Notes: a model not told the origin generated them from the letters alone. Numbered from the stretch's first letter, positions 1 through 7,780 are shown. The stretch is DNA of 10,653 nt from JBBQTU01 sp038213005 (GCA_038213005.1 JBBQTU010000153.1:1-10653), one strand, 5' to 3'. Program-made: numbers and translations.

Positions 1-2352
1 GGTGTCCAGCAGGTTGTCCAGCGAAACCGCCGTCTTGCTGCCAAGCTGCTTCTCTCGCTGCTCGGTCTGACGATCTTCGCAAATCTTCTTGGCGCGGTCC
101 AGATCATCAAGCTGGAACACCTTGTCGCCGGCGTTAGGCAGGCCCGACAGGCCGCTGATGACAACCGGCATACCCGCCGTCGCCTCGGTAAGGGCCTCGC
201 CGCGATCGTTGAGCATTCGGCGAACCTTGCCGTACGTCCTGCCGCAAAGCAGCACGTCGCCAGGCTTGACCGTTCCATCCTGCACCAAAACCGTCGCAAC
301 TGGTCCCAGGCCCGCGGCCATTCGTGATTCGATCACGCTGCCCTGCGCCGGCGCCGTCGGGTCGGTCTTAAGCTGGAGAAGTTCCGACTGGTAATCAAGC
401 ATCTCGATGAGATCCTTGATGCCCGCGCCGGTGGTGGCACTGGTGCGAATGACTTCAGTGTCACCGCCCCACTCCACGGGATTAAGTCCTTCTTTGGCCA
501 GTTGACCCAGAACCATGTCAGGACCGGCGTCAGGCCGGTCGATCTTGTTCATGGCCACGACGATTACAACGCCGGCGGCCTTGGCATGGTTGATCGACTC
601 GATGGTCTGAGGCTGAACGCCTTCGACGGCCGACACCACCAGCACGACGACGTCGGTCATGTTGGCACCGCGGGCACGCATGGCGGTAAACGCCTGATGC
701 CCGGGGGTATCAATAAACGTTACACGCTTGACGCCAGATTCGGCCTGCAATTCGACCATCCACGCTGCGGTGTGCTGCGTGATGCCGCCTGCTTCGCCTG
801 CGGCGACGTTAGCGTTACGGATCTTGTCCAAAAGGCTGGTCTTGCCGTGATCGACGTGACCGAGAATGGTCACGACCGAAGGACGCTTGATGACATTCTC
901 CGGATCGGCGGCATGGGCATCGAACTCGGCCTTGACCTGGTCTTCCATAGACGGCTGCTTCTTGATCACCAGCTCGATATTGTAGCCCAGAGCCACTTCC
1001 GCCGCCGCGTTCTTCTCCAGAGTCTGGTTGATCGTGGCGAAGACACCCTTGCGCATCAGCTTGCCCATGATGTCGCCGGTCTTCAGGCCCAGGGCCGCCG
1101 CCAGCGAACGCACTGTCACCGGTTCTTCGATCTCAACGGGCTCGCCCCGCTCGATGATCGACTTGGCCGGACCATGGAACTGCTTGTCGGTCTTCTTCTT
1201 CAGATGGCTGTCAAAACCGGCGCGATAGCCCGCGGCGGCGGCGAGGCGTTCCTGCCGTTCCAGCAGGTCGGCATCGGTGTATTCCTTGAGCTTCTCGTTG
1301 GCTTCGCCGCGACGCCCGTCAGGCCCGCGACGACGACTGGAAAGGCTCCCCTTGGCGCCCTTCACGCCTGGCTTCTTCGCCTCCTCGCTCTCCGGCGTTG
1401 CTCCCTCTTCGTCGGTCTTGCTGACCTTCACGCCGCGGCCGCCACGCGGGGCGAGCGATGCGGCGTTTGGGGCATCGCCTTCGCGGCGGATGCCGGGCCC
1501 GCGCGGACGCGGACCACGAATGTTGACTGTCTCTTCCTTTTCGATGCGCACCACTCGCGGGCCTTGGATGCGAGCCGGCGTGGGCACCATCTTCGGAGTC
1601 ACGGCAACCGGCGGCTTCTTGGCTGCGGCCGGTGCAGCGCCAGCGGCGGTGGCCGGCGGCTTATGTGCCCCAGCGTGCGCCTTATGTGCCGGGTGTGCGG
1701 GGTGTGCCGGGTGTGCGGGCTTGTGAGCAGGAGCGACCTCCGCCACAGGCGCGGCGGCCTCTGCGACCGGCACCGCCGGCACCTCGGTCGAAACGGCCGC
1801 CAGTTCGGCGGGGACAACTTCAGCAGGTGCCTTGGCGGTAACTTCGGCAGGTGTCTCGACGGCTGGCGCGGCGGGCTGGTCCGGCGTGACGGGCACCTCG
1901 GCAGGCGCCACGACCTCGGCCACCGCAGCGGCTTCGGCCACGGGGGTCACAGCAGCTTCTGCAACCGCTTCGTGCTCTTTCTTGGCCCGATGGTGCTTTG
2001 ACTTGGCTTCGATGGTCTCTGCGGACTCCGGCTCGGCCTCGGCGACCGCAACGGCGACTTCGCCCTCACCCGCCACGTCGCCTTCACCCTCGCCTTCGCC
2101 GGCCTTCTTCTTACGCGGATGCTTCGCCGGCGCAATGTCGAGCGGAACCGGAGCGGCGGTCTCTACGGCAGTGGCTTGGCCATGACCGTGGTGGAACCAC
2201 TCGCGCACCGATTCGGCCAGCCCGACCGGGATGGTGCTCTGTGCACTGGTGGCCTTGTCGCCCAGACCTTCTGCGCGAAGCTTTTCCAGAACGTCTTTGC
2301 TCTTGACGCCAAGTTCTGTCGCCAGCGCGATGACACGAATGCCTTTAGCCAA
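1..2352 (-). CDS. infB: Translation initiation factor IF-2 (3' end outside window)
   Basis: IF-2 is the GTPase that brings initiator fMet-tRNA to the 30S subunit and promotes subunit joining. 784 codons are visible, open to the window edge. I chose a TTG start (MAKGIRVIALATELG) because GGGAG lies 6 bases upstream and the following residues match the small IF2_N helical domain. Residues about 60-400 are a low-complexity Ala/Pro/Val/Glu linker with a His-rich stretch (210-230) and a basic, Gly/Arg-rich part. A second IF2_N-like domain (about 408-475) precedes the G domain: GHVDHGKT (G1, 498-505), DTPGH (G3, 548-552), NKID (G4, 602-605), then the start of the beta-barrel domain II. The C-terminal fMet-tRNA-binding domain is outside the window. 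The N-terminal extension is about 100 residues longer than that of the E. coli protein, as far as I recall. It follows nusA on the same strand, probably in one transcript. Confidence 0.97.
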   Translation of the reverse strand, partial: MAKGIRVIALATELGVKSKDVLEKLRAEGLGDKATSAQSTIPVGLAESVREWFHHGHGQATAVETAAPVPLDIAPAKHPRKKKAGEGEGEGDVAGEGEVAVAVAEAEPESAETIEAKSKHHRAKKEHEAVAEAAVTPVAEAAAVAEVVAPAEVPVTPDQPAAPAVETPAEVTAKAPAEVVPAELAAVSTEVPAVPVAEAAAPVAEVAPAHKPAHPAHPAHPAHKAHAGAHKPPATAAGAAPAAAKKPPVAVTPKMVPTPARIQGPRVVRIEKEETVNIRGPRPRGPGIRREGDAPNAASLAPRGGRGVKVSKTDEEGATPESEEAKKPGVKGAKGSLSSRRRGPDGRRGEANEKLKEYTDADLLERQERLAAAAGYRAGFDSHLKKKTDKQFHGPAKSIIERGEPVEIEEPVTVRSLAAALGLKTGDIMGKLMRKGVFATINQTLEKNAAAEVALGYNIELVIKKQPSMEDQVKAEFDAHAADPENVIKRPSVVTILGHVDHGKTSLLDKIRNANVAAGEAGGITQHTAAWMVELQAESGVKRVTFIDTPGHQAFTAMRARGANMTDVVVLVVSAVEGVQPQTIESINHAKAAGVVIVVAMNKIDRPDAGPDMVLGQLAKEGLNPVEWGGDTEVIRTSATTGAGIKDLIEMLDYQSELLQLKTDPTAPAQGSVIESRMAAGLGPVATVLVQDGTVKPGDVLLCGRTYGKVRRMLNDRGEALTEATAGMPVVISGLSGLPNAGDKVFQLDDLDRAKKICEDRQTEQREKQLGSKTAVSLDNLLDT
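1687..1722 (-). repeat. Four 9-bp tandem units in infB coding an Ala-His-Pro tract
   Basis: On the plus strand four units alternate between tgccgggtg and tgcggggtg (the last ends in ctt). On the infB strand they encode HPAHPAHPAH inside a stretch with seven His at residues 210, 214, 217, 220, 223, 226 and 230. The array lies in the unstructured linker of IF-2 ahead of the G domain. Copy number of such short in-frame repeats is likely to vary between strains (inference). Confidence 0.8.
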
Positions 2353-2473
2353 AGCACACTCCCGTAATTGACCACTGCGTCGGGCAACCGTCTCGCGTTT
2401 GCACGCTTCGACGACGCCAGGCGACTCCCGGCCGAAATTGCGTCAGACCCTTTAGCGGGCCCTCCGCCGGCCG

Positions 2474-3976
2474 TTATTTCTCACTTCGTTGCGGGGGCTC
2501 AATTCGCCCTTCCGCCAGGGCCGCGGTCGAGTCCTCGTCGGCCGGGGCACCCTTGGTGCTGCCGGTCGCCAGACCCTGCACGGCCTGTTCTTCCGGGGAC
2601 AGATCCTCGGGAGCGCCGTCGGCCTTCTCAGCATGCACCGTAATCTCAGGAGCATTGCCGCTGGCTTCAAGCGCCCCCGGCAGTGTATCCTTTTCGACAA
2701 TCTCTTCAGCGACCGGCTCCGCCTTGTCACCTGCGGCCGCCAGCGCGGCAAGCGCCGCCTGATTTTCAAACCGCGGCGAGGCCTTGGCCGACATGTCAGA
2801 TTTCTTCTTCGCTTCGGCCTCGACCACCACGATCTTGGCCTCGGCACTGCACTTGGTATGAATCTTCTCCGCGACCGACCGCTCGATCCCAATCTCCTCG
2901 ACCAGCGGTTCAATGCCCACTTCGTCCACATCCCGCACGTCGATCAGGCCCAAGGCGACGGTCTTGTCGACCATCTCGCTGGTGACGCCATCGACGCTCT
3001 TCATGATGGCATCCAGACGCTTCACGCCGTTCTGGAATTCCACCGGGGTGAGGATGTCCACATCCCAGCCGGTAAGCTGGGCGGCCAGGCGCACGTTCTG
3101 CCCGCGCTTGCCGATGGCAAGGCTCAACTGGTCGTCGTTGACCACCACGGTGGCGCGGCCCAGTTCAAAGCACAGCGCCACTTCGGTAATCTCCGCCGGC
3201 TTCAGCGCGTTGGCGATCAGGATCTGGCTGGACTCGTTCCAGCGGACAATATCGATCTTCTCACCGCCGAGTTCTTCGACAATGTTCTTGATCCGGCTGC
3301 CGCGAATGCCCACACAGGCGCCGACGGCATCGACCTTGGAGTCGATGCTGCTGACGGCGATCTTGGTGCGGTGGCCGGGCTCGCGGGCCAGGGCCTTCAT
3401 CTCGATGGTGCGGTCGCCGACTTCGGGCACCTCACGCTCAAAGAGCCGGCGGACCAGGTCCTTATGCGTGCGGCTGACGGTGATCTTCACGCTGGCCGGG
3501 GTGTCGCGCACTTCGGTCACCAGAGCCTGAATGCGCTCGCCGATGTCGTGCTGCTCGCCGGGGATCTGCTCGCTACGGGGCATCTCGGCCTCAACGCGGC
3601 CGAGGCTGACGATCATCCGGGGGCCTTCAAACCGTGCGATGGTGCCGGTCACAATCGTGCCAACCCGATCCTTAAACTCATCATAGATGCTGCCGCGTTC
3701 ATCCTGGCGGATGAGCTGGATCATGACCTGCTTGGCGGTCTGTGCAGCAATGCGTCCCAGGGCGGATAGCGGGATCATTTCGCCGCCGCGGTTGACACTG
3801 ATATCGCCGGTGCCTCGTTCCAGCACCACGGCAAACTCAGTGGTCTCTTCAGTGTTGAACTGCTTGCGCAGTGCCGAGGCAATCGCCTGCTCGATATCGC
3901 TGTACACCAGCTCGCGATCAATGTTCTTGTCGCGTGCGATTCCGTCCACGATTCTCAGCAGTTCCTGATTGGCCAT
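2474..3976 (-). CDS. nusA: Transcription termination/antitermination factor NusA
   Basis: NusA binds RNA polymerase and nascent RNA and modulates pausing, intrinsic termination and antitermination. The 500-residue product has the family order: N-terminal RNAP-binding domain (1 to about 100), S1 domain (about 102-170), KH1 with the GIRG loop (223-226), and KH2 with GKRG (289-292) in LSLAIGKRGQNVRLAAQLTGW-like context. Residues 311-378 look like one helix-hairpin-helix-like segment. From about 385 to 500 the chain is Ala/Glu-rich, acidic and probably disordered, replacing the paired acidic repeats known from E. coli. The ATG start is preceded by AGGA four bases away and begins MANQELLRIV, as expected for the family. 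infB follows 121 bases downstream on the same strand. The usual upstream partner rimP is absent here. Confidence 0.97.
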   Translation of the reverse strand: MANQELLRIVDGIARDKNIDRELVYSDIEQAIASALRKQFNTEETTEFAVVLERGTGDISVNRGGEMIPLSALGRIAAQTAKQVMIQLIRQDERGSIYDEFKDRVGTIVTGTIARFEGPRMIVSLGRVEAEMPRSEQIPGEQHDIGERIQALVTEVRDTPASVKITVSRTHKDLVRRLFEREVPEVGDRTIEMKALAREPGHRTKIAVSSIDSKVDAVGACVGIRGSRIKNIVEELGGEKIDIVRWNESSQILIANALKPAEITEVALCFELGRATVVVNDDQLSLAIGKRGQNVRLAAQLTGWDVDILTPVEFQNGVKRLDAIMKSVDGVTSEMVDKTVALGLIDVRDVDEVGIEPLVEEIGIERSVAEKIHTKCSAEAKIVVVEAEAKKKSDMSAKASPRFENQAALAALAAAGDKAEPVAEEIVEKDTLPGALEASGNAPEITVHAEKADGAPEDLSPEEQAVQGLATGSTKGAPADEDSTAALAEGRIEPPQRSEK

Positions 3977-4032
3977 GAGTCCTCGCTCTATTTCAGTTTC
4001 ACTACCACGCTACTACCCATAACAAACGAACA

Positions 4033-4052
4033 GGGCCGCTTGCCGGCGGCCC
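4033..4052 (-). terminator. GC-rich hairpin between ABC ATPase gene and nusA
   Basis: GGGCCGC and GCGGCCC form a perfect 7-bp stem with a 6-base loop. On the minus strand the stem is followed by a T-rich but interrupted run (TGTTCGTTTGTT). It may back up the hairpin at 4074-4091 in ending the ATPase transcript, or it may act in the nusA leader. The function is inferred from position only. Confidence 0.35.
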
Positions 4053-4073
4053 ACAGTTCGAGCGAACCCGAAA

Positions 4074-4091
4074 AGCGCCTCAATCGGCGCT
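4074..4091 (-). terminator. Probable intrinsic terminator after the ABC ATPase gene
   Basis: Read on the minus strand, AGCGCC, a 6-base loop and GGCGCT form a perfect stem followed directly by TTTTC, 51 bases past the stop of the ABC ATPase gene. The T tract is short, so efficiency is uncertain. It would separate the ATPase unit from the nusA-infB unit. Confidence 0.5.
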
Positions 4092-4142
4092 CATCCACTC
4101 CTTTGGACGAGCCTCCCGGCACCAGCCCGAACATGTTGCCGG

Positions 4143-5381
4143 CTATGCAACAGCATGTGCCCGCTCGTTTACCAGACTAAGGTTCCTGCCGGTTTCGCCC
4201 GGCTCGAAGTAGTGGACCTTCCGAACGTCCACATACACATTGGCCCGGGTGTTAATCTCCAGGCCCGCATACGCCTCCACCCTGCCGACGACCAGGTCGT
4301 GCAGAGGCGTCGCCATATACACGTCCATGTCGTTGCCCAGCGGCTCCACGACGTTCAACTGCACGCTCAGTGCCTCACCGCCTGATTCGGCATGCATCGA
4401 GAAGTGCTCGGGACGAATCCCCAGCACCACATGCTGCCCGACCCTGGACGCCAGAAGTTCTTTCATCGAGTCGGCCACCGGCAGACGGAATCCCGTCCCC
4501 GGCATGTGCAACTCGCCAATCTTCACCACCGGAGAGTCGTTCTTGCCGCTACCGTCGTTCTCCACGACCTTGCCGCCGGCCACTGCCTTCGCATCCTTCA
4601 GCGTGCCTTCTTCAAACACCATCTTGCCGTCGACCACCCGGATCGTGCCTTCAAAGAAATTCATCGGCGGCATGCCGATAAACCCGGCCACAAAACGGTT
4701 GGCTGGCCGCTGGTAGGTCACCAGCGGCGTATCGGCCTGCTGAATCAGACCATCTTTCATCACGACGATCCGGTCGCCCAGGGTCATCGCTTCTTCCTGA
4801 TCGTGCGTCACGTAAATCGTAGTTGTCTTCAGCCGACTGTGCAGACGCTTCAGTTCCGCCCGCGTGGTCACACGAAGCTTGGCGTCCAGGTTGGACAATG
4901 GCTCGTCGAACAGGAACGCCGCCGGCTCCCGCACAATCGCCCGGCCAACCGCGACCCGCTGTCGCTGCCCACCCGACAAAGCCTTGGGCTTTCGCTCCAG
5001 CAGATGGGCGATATCCAAAATCTTGGCCGCCTCCATCACGCGCTGGTGAATAATGTCCTTCGGGATCTTGCGCAGCTTCAGGCCAAACGCCATGTTCTTG
5101 TACACCGTCATGTGCGGGTACAAGGCGTAATTCTGGAAAACCATCGCGATATTTCGGTCTTTGGGCGGAACGTCGTTCACGATCCGGTCGCCGATGGTGA
5201 TGGTGCCTTCAGAAATCTCTTCCAGCCCCGCCACCATTCGCAGCGTGGTGCTCTTGCCGCACCCCGAAGGCCCAACCAGCACGACGAACTCCTGATCCTT
5301 GATCACAAGGTCAATGGAATCCACCGCCCGGACATTGCCAGGGTAGACCTTGGAGACGCTCTGAAGTTCAACTCGTGCCAT
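4143..5381 (-). CDS. ABC transporter ATPase, MalK/UgpC/MsmK type (carbohydrate import)
   Basis: This is a cytoplasmic ATP-hydrolysing subunit that would power a sugar-import ABC permease. All nucleotide-binding motifs are intact: Walker A GPSGCGKST (37-45), Q-loop Q83, signature LSGGQ (135-139), Walker B ending DE (159-160), D-loop SNLDA (163-167) and H-loop H193. FIGMPPMNF (234-242) and GIRPEHF (321-327) are hallmarks of the C-terminal TOBE regulatory region of the CUT1 sugar ATPases (MalK, UgpC, MsmK). At 412 residues it is longer than the roughly 330-370 usual for these. The excess lies mainly in a Gly/Lys/Asp-rich insert at about 262-297 in the TOBE region. The ATG follows GGAG by about 15 bases and GGAAA by 3, so the ribosome site is only moderate. 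No permease or solute-binding gene is adjacent. Its own promoter and terminator suggest a monocistronic, possibly shared ATPase, as known for MsmK. Substrate unknown. Confidence 0.93.
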   Translation of the reverse strand: MARVELQSVSKVYPGNVRAVDSIDLVIKDQEFVVLVGPSGCGKSTTLRMVAGLEEISEGTITIGDRIVNDVPPKDRNIAMVFQNYALYPHMTVYKNMAFGLKLRKIPKDIIHQRVMEAAKILDIAHLLERKPKALSGGQRQRVAVGRAIVREPAAFLFDEPLSNLDAKLRVTTRAELKRLHSRLKTTTIYVTHDQEEAMTLGDRIVVMKDGLIQQADTPLVTYQRPANRFVAGFIGMPPMNFFEGTIRVVDGKMVFEEGTLKDAKAVAGGKVVENDGSGKNDSPVVKIGELHMPGTGFRLPVADSMKELLASRVGQHVVLGIRPEHFSMHAESGGEALSVQLNVVEPLGNDMDVYMATPLHDLVVGRVEAYAGLEINTRANVYVDVRKVHYFEPGETGRNLSLVNERAHAVA

Positions 5382-5419
5382 AGTTTCCGACTCTGCTCCT
5401 GATTATGAAGCAATCGCGC

Positions 5420-5447
5420 ATTATAAGGGGTGGCAGGGGTCCGTCAA
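5420..5447 (-). promoter_or_regulatory. Strong sigma-70 type promoter of the ABC ATPase gene
   Basis: On the minus strand TTGACG (5442-5447) and TATAAT (5420-5425) are 16 bases apart. That is five of six and six of six matches to the housekeeping consensus. Transcription would start near 5413, giving a leader of about 30 bases before the ATG at 5381. It is the best-matching promoter in the window. Confidence 0.8.
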
Positions 5448-5454
5448 ACGGACC
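5438..5454. promoter_or_regulatory. 17-bp palindrome over the -35 box, candidate operator
   Basis: GGTCCGTCAAACGGACC has perfect 7-base arms around a 3-base centre and fully covers the -35 hexamer of the ATPase promoter. Such a placement is typical of repressor operators, where binding would block RNA polymerase. The regulator is unknown and none is encoded in the window. A hairpin role in RNA is less likely because it lies upstream of the predicted transcription start. Confidence 0.55.
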
Positions 5455-5801
5455 GCCAGAATGGTTGGACGCGGGAGCGTCGGCCATGACACGCAATCCG
5501 GCACATTCCCTGCGGCAATCTGGGCCTAAACGGCTAGCCCCACCCAGCCGGCGTGAACTCACCGCCCACACCGGGGGTTACATCGCCTGAGCGACATTCA
5601 CGCAACGCTCGCGCCGCTGACGCAGTCAGTCGCACAGGCAACATCTGGACCCCTCCGGGGGTCCTCGCCTCTTCGGCTCTTAGTGAAATCGAGCCCTTCT
5701 ATCGCATATCCTCAGAAATAGCCCTAACTTGCCACTTTTCCCATGGCTGGGCTCGGCCGCAGGTGGTATAAGCGTCTGAAGCTTAACTAGGAGGTCTGCC
5801 G
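5455..5801. other. Intergenic spacer between divergent genes
   Basis: Beyond the ATPase promoter no gene is supported in this stretch. Short open frames here lack ribosome sites and known motifs. It contains a hairpin (GGACCCC, loop TCCG, GGGGTCC at 5647-5664) and the ribosome binding site of the next gene at 5789-5794. A possible -10 (TATAAG, 5767-5772) for the plus-strand gene has no convincing -35 partner, so its promoter is not identified. Confidence 0.5.
5647..5664. other. GC-rich 7-bp hairpin in the leader region of the PEP-CTERM gene
   Basis: GGACCCC and GGGGTCC pair perfectly around TCCG. No T run follows on either strand, so it is not a classical terminator. It lies about 140 bases ahead of the PEP-CTERM protein gene and could be part of its leader RNA or a protein-binding site. 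No function can be assigned. Confidence 0.35.
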
Positions 5802-7379
5802 ATGCCTTGCCGTATCTCCCGCCGCAGTCTCATCCCCGCTACGACCCTCGCCCTGCTCGCCGCCGCCTGCTGGCCAGTGGTGGCAACCGCGACCGATATC
5901 GATGGCGTGCAACCCGCCGCGTTCGATCAGCCCCGCATCAACGTCATCATCCTCCCGGCTGGCTCCGATACGCCCTACATTTACGATGGCATCAACTGGG
6001 AGGACCTCTCCACCACCAAGGCCTTCCACATTGACGACGCGTATTTCGACACCGGTGCCAGCGGCGTGCTCCTGAGCGAGGATACTGCCACGACCCTGGG
6101 CATCACCAATCAAACCCAGAGCGGCAAATCCGTAATCTTCGGCGACGTCGGTGTAGCCGGCTCAGACCTGTTCCATATCTCGACGAATGTCGACATCGCC
6201 ATCGCTCCCTACCATCCGGACGTCGCCACTCAGATCAGCACTGCCGAAGACGCCTATACGCAGACCCTGGATCTCAACGCCCTGCGTAGCGACGTATCCA
6301 CGATCTTCACCCAGAAGTTCAGCAGCGTCCGGACACAAGTGGGCCCCATCGGCGGCGGCGACCCGACCCTGGGCGGCCTGGATGTCTTCGGCGTCCCGTT
6401 GATGACCGGCAAGGTCGTCGTTATGGACCCCAAGCCCGTCAACGCTGTGGCTACGATGACCGACCCGTTGGAGATGCTTGGCGCCACCATGCGCACCTAT
6501 GTCTACAACCCCGGCACGGCCTATAACCCCGCCGCCGCGGACTCCAATCCTGGCATCCCCCAGACCGACCGGCATGTGAAGCTGGCCTTCGCCTCCTTCG
6601 ATCGCTTCACCGACACGTACCTGCTCGATGAGGCAACGCAGGAGCGAACCTCTTTGACCCCACTGGAGGTCGCGGCCCTCCGCCCAACCCTGGCGCCAAA
6701 TCCCTTTATCGGACCCAACCCCCTCCACGCCCTCGATCCCAGCGTGCCCGCCGGCAACGCCCCGCCGATCACCGTCATCTTCGGCGACAAGCAAAGTAGC
6801 GGCACCTGGCTCATGGACACCGGAGCGGCCGCCTCGATGATGTCCTCCGCCCAGGCCGCCAAGCTCGGCGTCTTCGTCGGCGGTACCGCGGACGCGCCCG
6901 TGCTGATGGATGCCCAGGGCAACGTTGTGCCCAATCAATTCAGCCTGCCTATTGGCGGCATCGGCGGCACCAAGAACACCGTTGGCTTCTATCTCACGTC
7001 ACTGCTGCTGCCGACCAAAGAAGGCGCCCTGATCTCCACGCTCGATGGCCTGGTCGCCGACCCCAACGACCCCAATCACATCCGCTTCCTCAACGCCCCC
7101 GTCCTGATCAACGACATCACCCTCATGGACCCTCTGACCTCCCAGACACTTACGCTGGACGGCGTCCTGGGCATGAACTTCTTCGTGGCCTCAACGACCA
7201 TCGACATGTCCAGCGGCATCCCCAGTTTCGGCGATTTCAGCATAGGTGCGTTCGACTGGATGGTCTTCGATCAGCCCAACGCCGAACTGGGCCTGACCAT
7301 CAGCGTCCCCGAACCCGCCAGCGTCGGCTTCCTCTGCCTCGCCGCGATTCTGCTCCCGCGCCGTCGCTTTGCCGCATGA
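5802..7379 (+). CDS. Exported PEP-CTERM protein with two aspartic-protease DTG motifs
   Basis: The 525-residue product has an N-terminal signal peptide (Arg-rich start, hydrophobic core about 10-28, likely cleavage after ATA at 28-30). Cys23 is in a poor lipobox context. The C-terminal sorting signal reads VPEP (502-505), a hydrophobic segment, then RRR (520-522). In PEP-CTERM systems this tail is processed by an exosortase. The body holds two aspartic-protease-like halves. The first has YFDTGAS (Asp83) and later DVFGVPLMTGKVVVMDP (194-210); the second has LMDTGAA (Asp339) and GVLGMNFF (454-461). Each pairs a DTG loop with the hydrophobic-hydrophobic-Gly motif of retropepsin/pepsin folds, which suggests a bilobed, surface-linked protease. 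Activity and substrate are unproven. The start is firm: a perfect AGGAGG lies 7 bases before the ATG. It is a single gene, divergent from the ABC ATPase. Confidence 0.85.
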   Translation: MPCRISRRSLIPATTLALLAAACWPVVATATDIDGVQPAAFDQPRINVIILPAGSDTPYIYDGINWEDLSTTKAFHIDDAYFDTGASGVLLSEDTATTLGITNQTQSGKSVIFGDVGVAGSDLFHISTNVDIAIAPYHPDVATQISTAEDAYTQTLDLNALRSDVSTIFTQKFSSVRTQVGPIGGGDPTLGGLDVFGVPLMTGKVVVMDPKPVNAVATMTDPLEMLGATMRTYVYNPGTAYNPAAADSNPGIPQTDRHVKLAFASFDRFTDTYLLDEATQERTSLTPLEVAALRPTLAPNPFIGPNPLHALDPSVPAGNAPPITVIFGDKQSSGTWLMDTGAAASMMSSAQAAKLGVFVGGTADAPVLMDAQGNVVPNQFSLPIGGIGGTKNTVGFYLTSLLLPTKEGALISTLDGLVADPNDPNHIRFLNAPVLINDITLMDPLTSQTLTLDGVLGMNFFVASTTIDMSSGIPSFGDFSIGAFDWMVFDQPNAELGLTISVPEPASVGFLCLAAILLPRRRFAA

Positions 7380-7762
7380 CGCCCCTTTGTGACGGGCAAT
7401 ACAAAAGGTCATCAGCTATTCTTCTCTCTCCCCTGGACCGCCTTCGGCCGGCCCACCGGCCGCAGGCTGCTCTCCAAGCCTGGATTCCTGGCCATACCAC
7501 GACAACACTCTACGCCATTACTGGTCTCTTCCGATCAAGAAGGGCAGCGACAAACACAGAATGCTCAAAAAAACGCACGGGGCAAGTCAGTTCTGCTTCG
7601 GATCATAGGTCTCACCCTCCCTATAGGTTAACGCTTATGCCACCCCCTCCTCGGACAATCTGCGCGTCTGCCTCGATCCCGCATCGGCGACCCCTGCGAG
7701 CCTCCTTTGCTCGAATGACAGCACTTCGCTCGGCGGACCAGTTCTCACCCGACCACCCGTGC

Positions 7763-7780
7763 GGCCGGGCGTGCCCGGCC
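7763..7780. other. Strong GC hairpin in the intergenic region
   Basis: GGCCGGGC is followed after GT by its exact reverse complement GCCCGGCC, giving at least 7 bp around a 4-base loop. There is no T tract on either side. It could be a structural or protein-binding element. Function unknown. Confidence 0.35.

Noticed and set aside
1687..1722. CRISPR-like short repeats
   Set aside because: Units are 9 bp, directly abutting and in frame within infB, without spacers.
502..2001. Long plus-strand open frame opposite infB
   Set aside because: The minus strand carries unmistakable IF-2 motifs. The plus frame is a His/Arg/Leu-rich shadow caused by high GC.
2489..3769. Long plus-strand open frame opposite nusA
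   Set aside because: Shadow of nusA, with no domain or ribosome site of its own.
4392..5402. Long plus-strand open frame opposite the ABC ATPase gene
   Set aside because: Shadow of a gene with all ABC motifs intact on the other strand.
6162..6938. Gly/His-rich minus-strand open frame opposite the PEP-CTERM gene
   Set aside because: No recognisable domain. The plus frame has signal peptide, DTG motifs and sorting tail.
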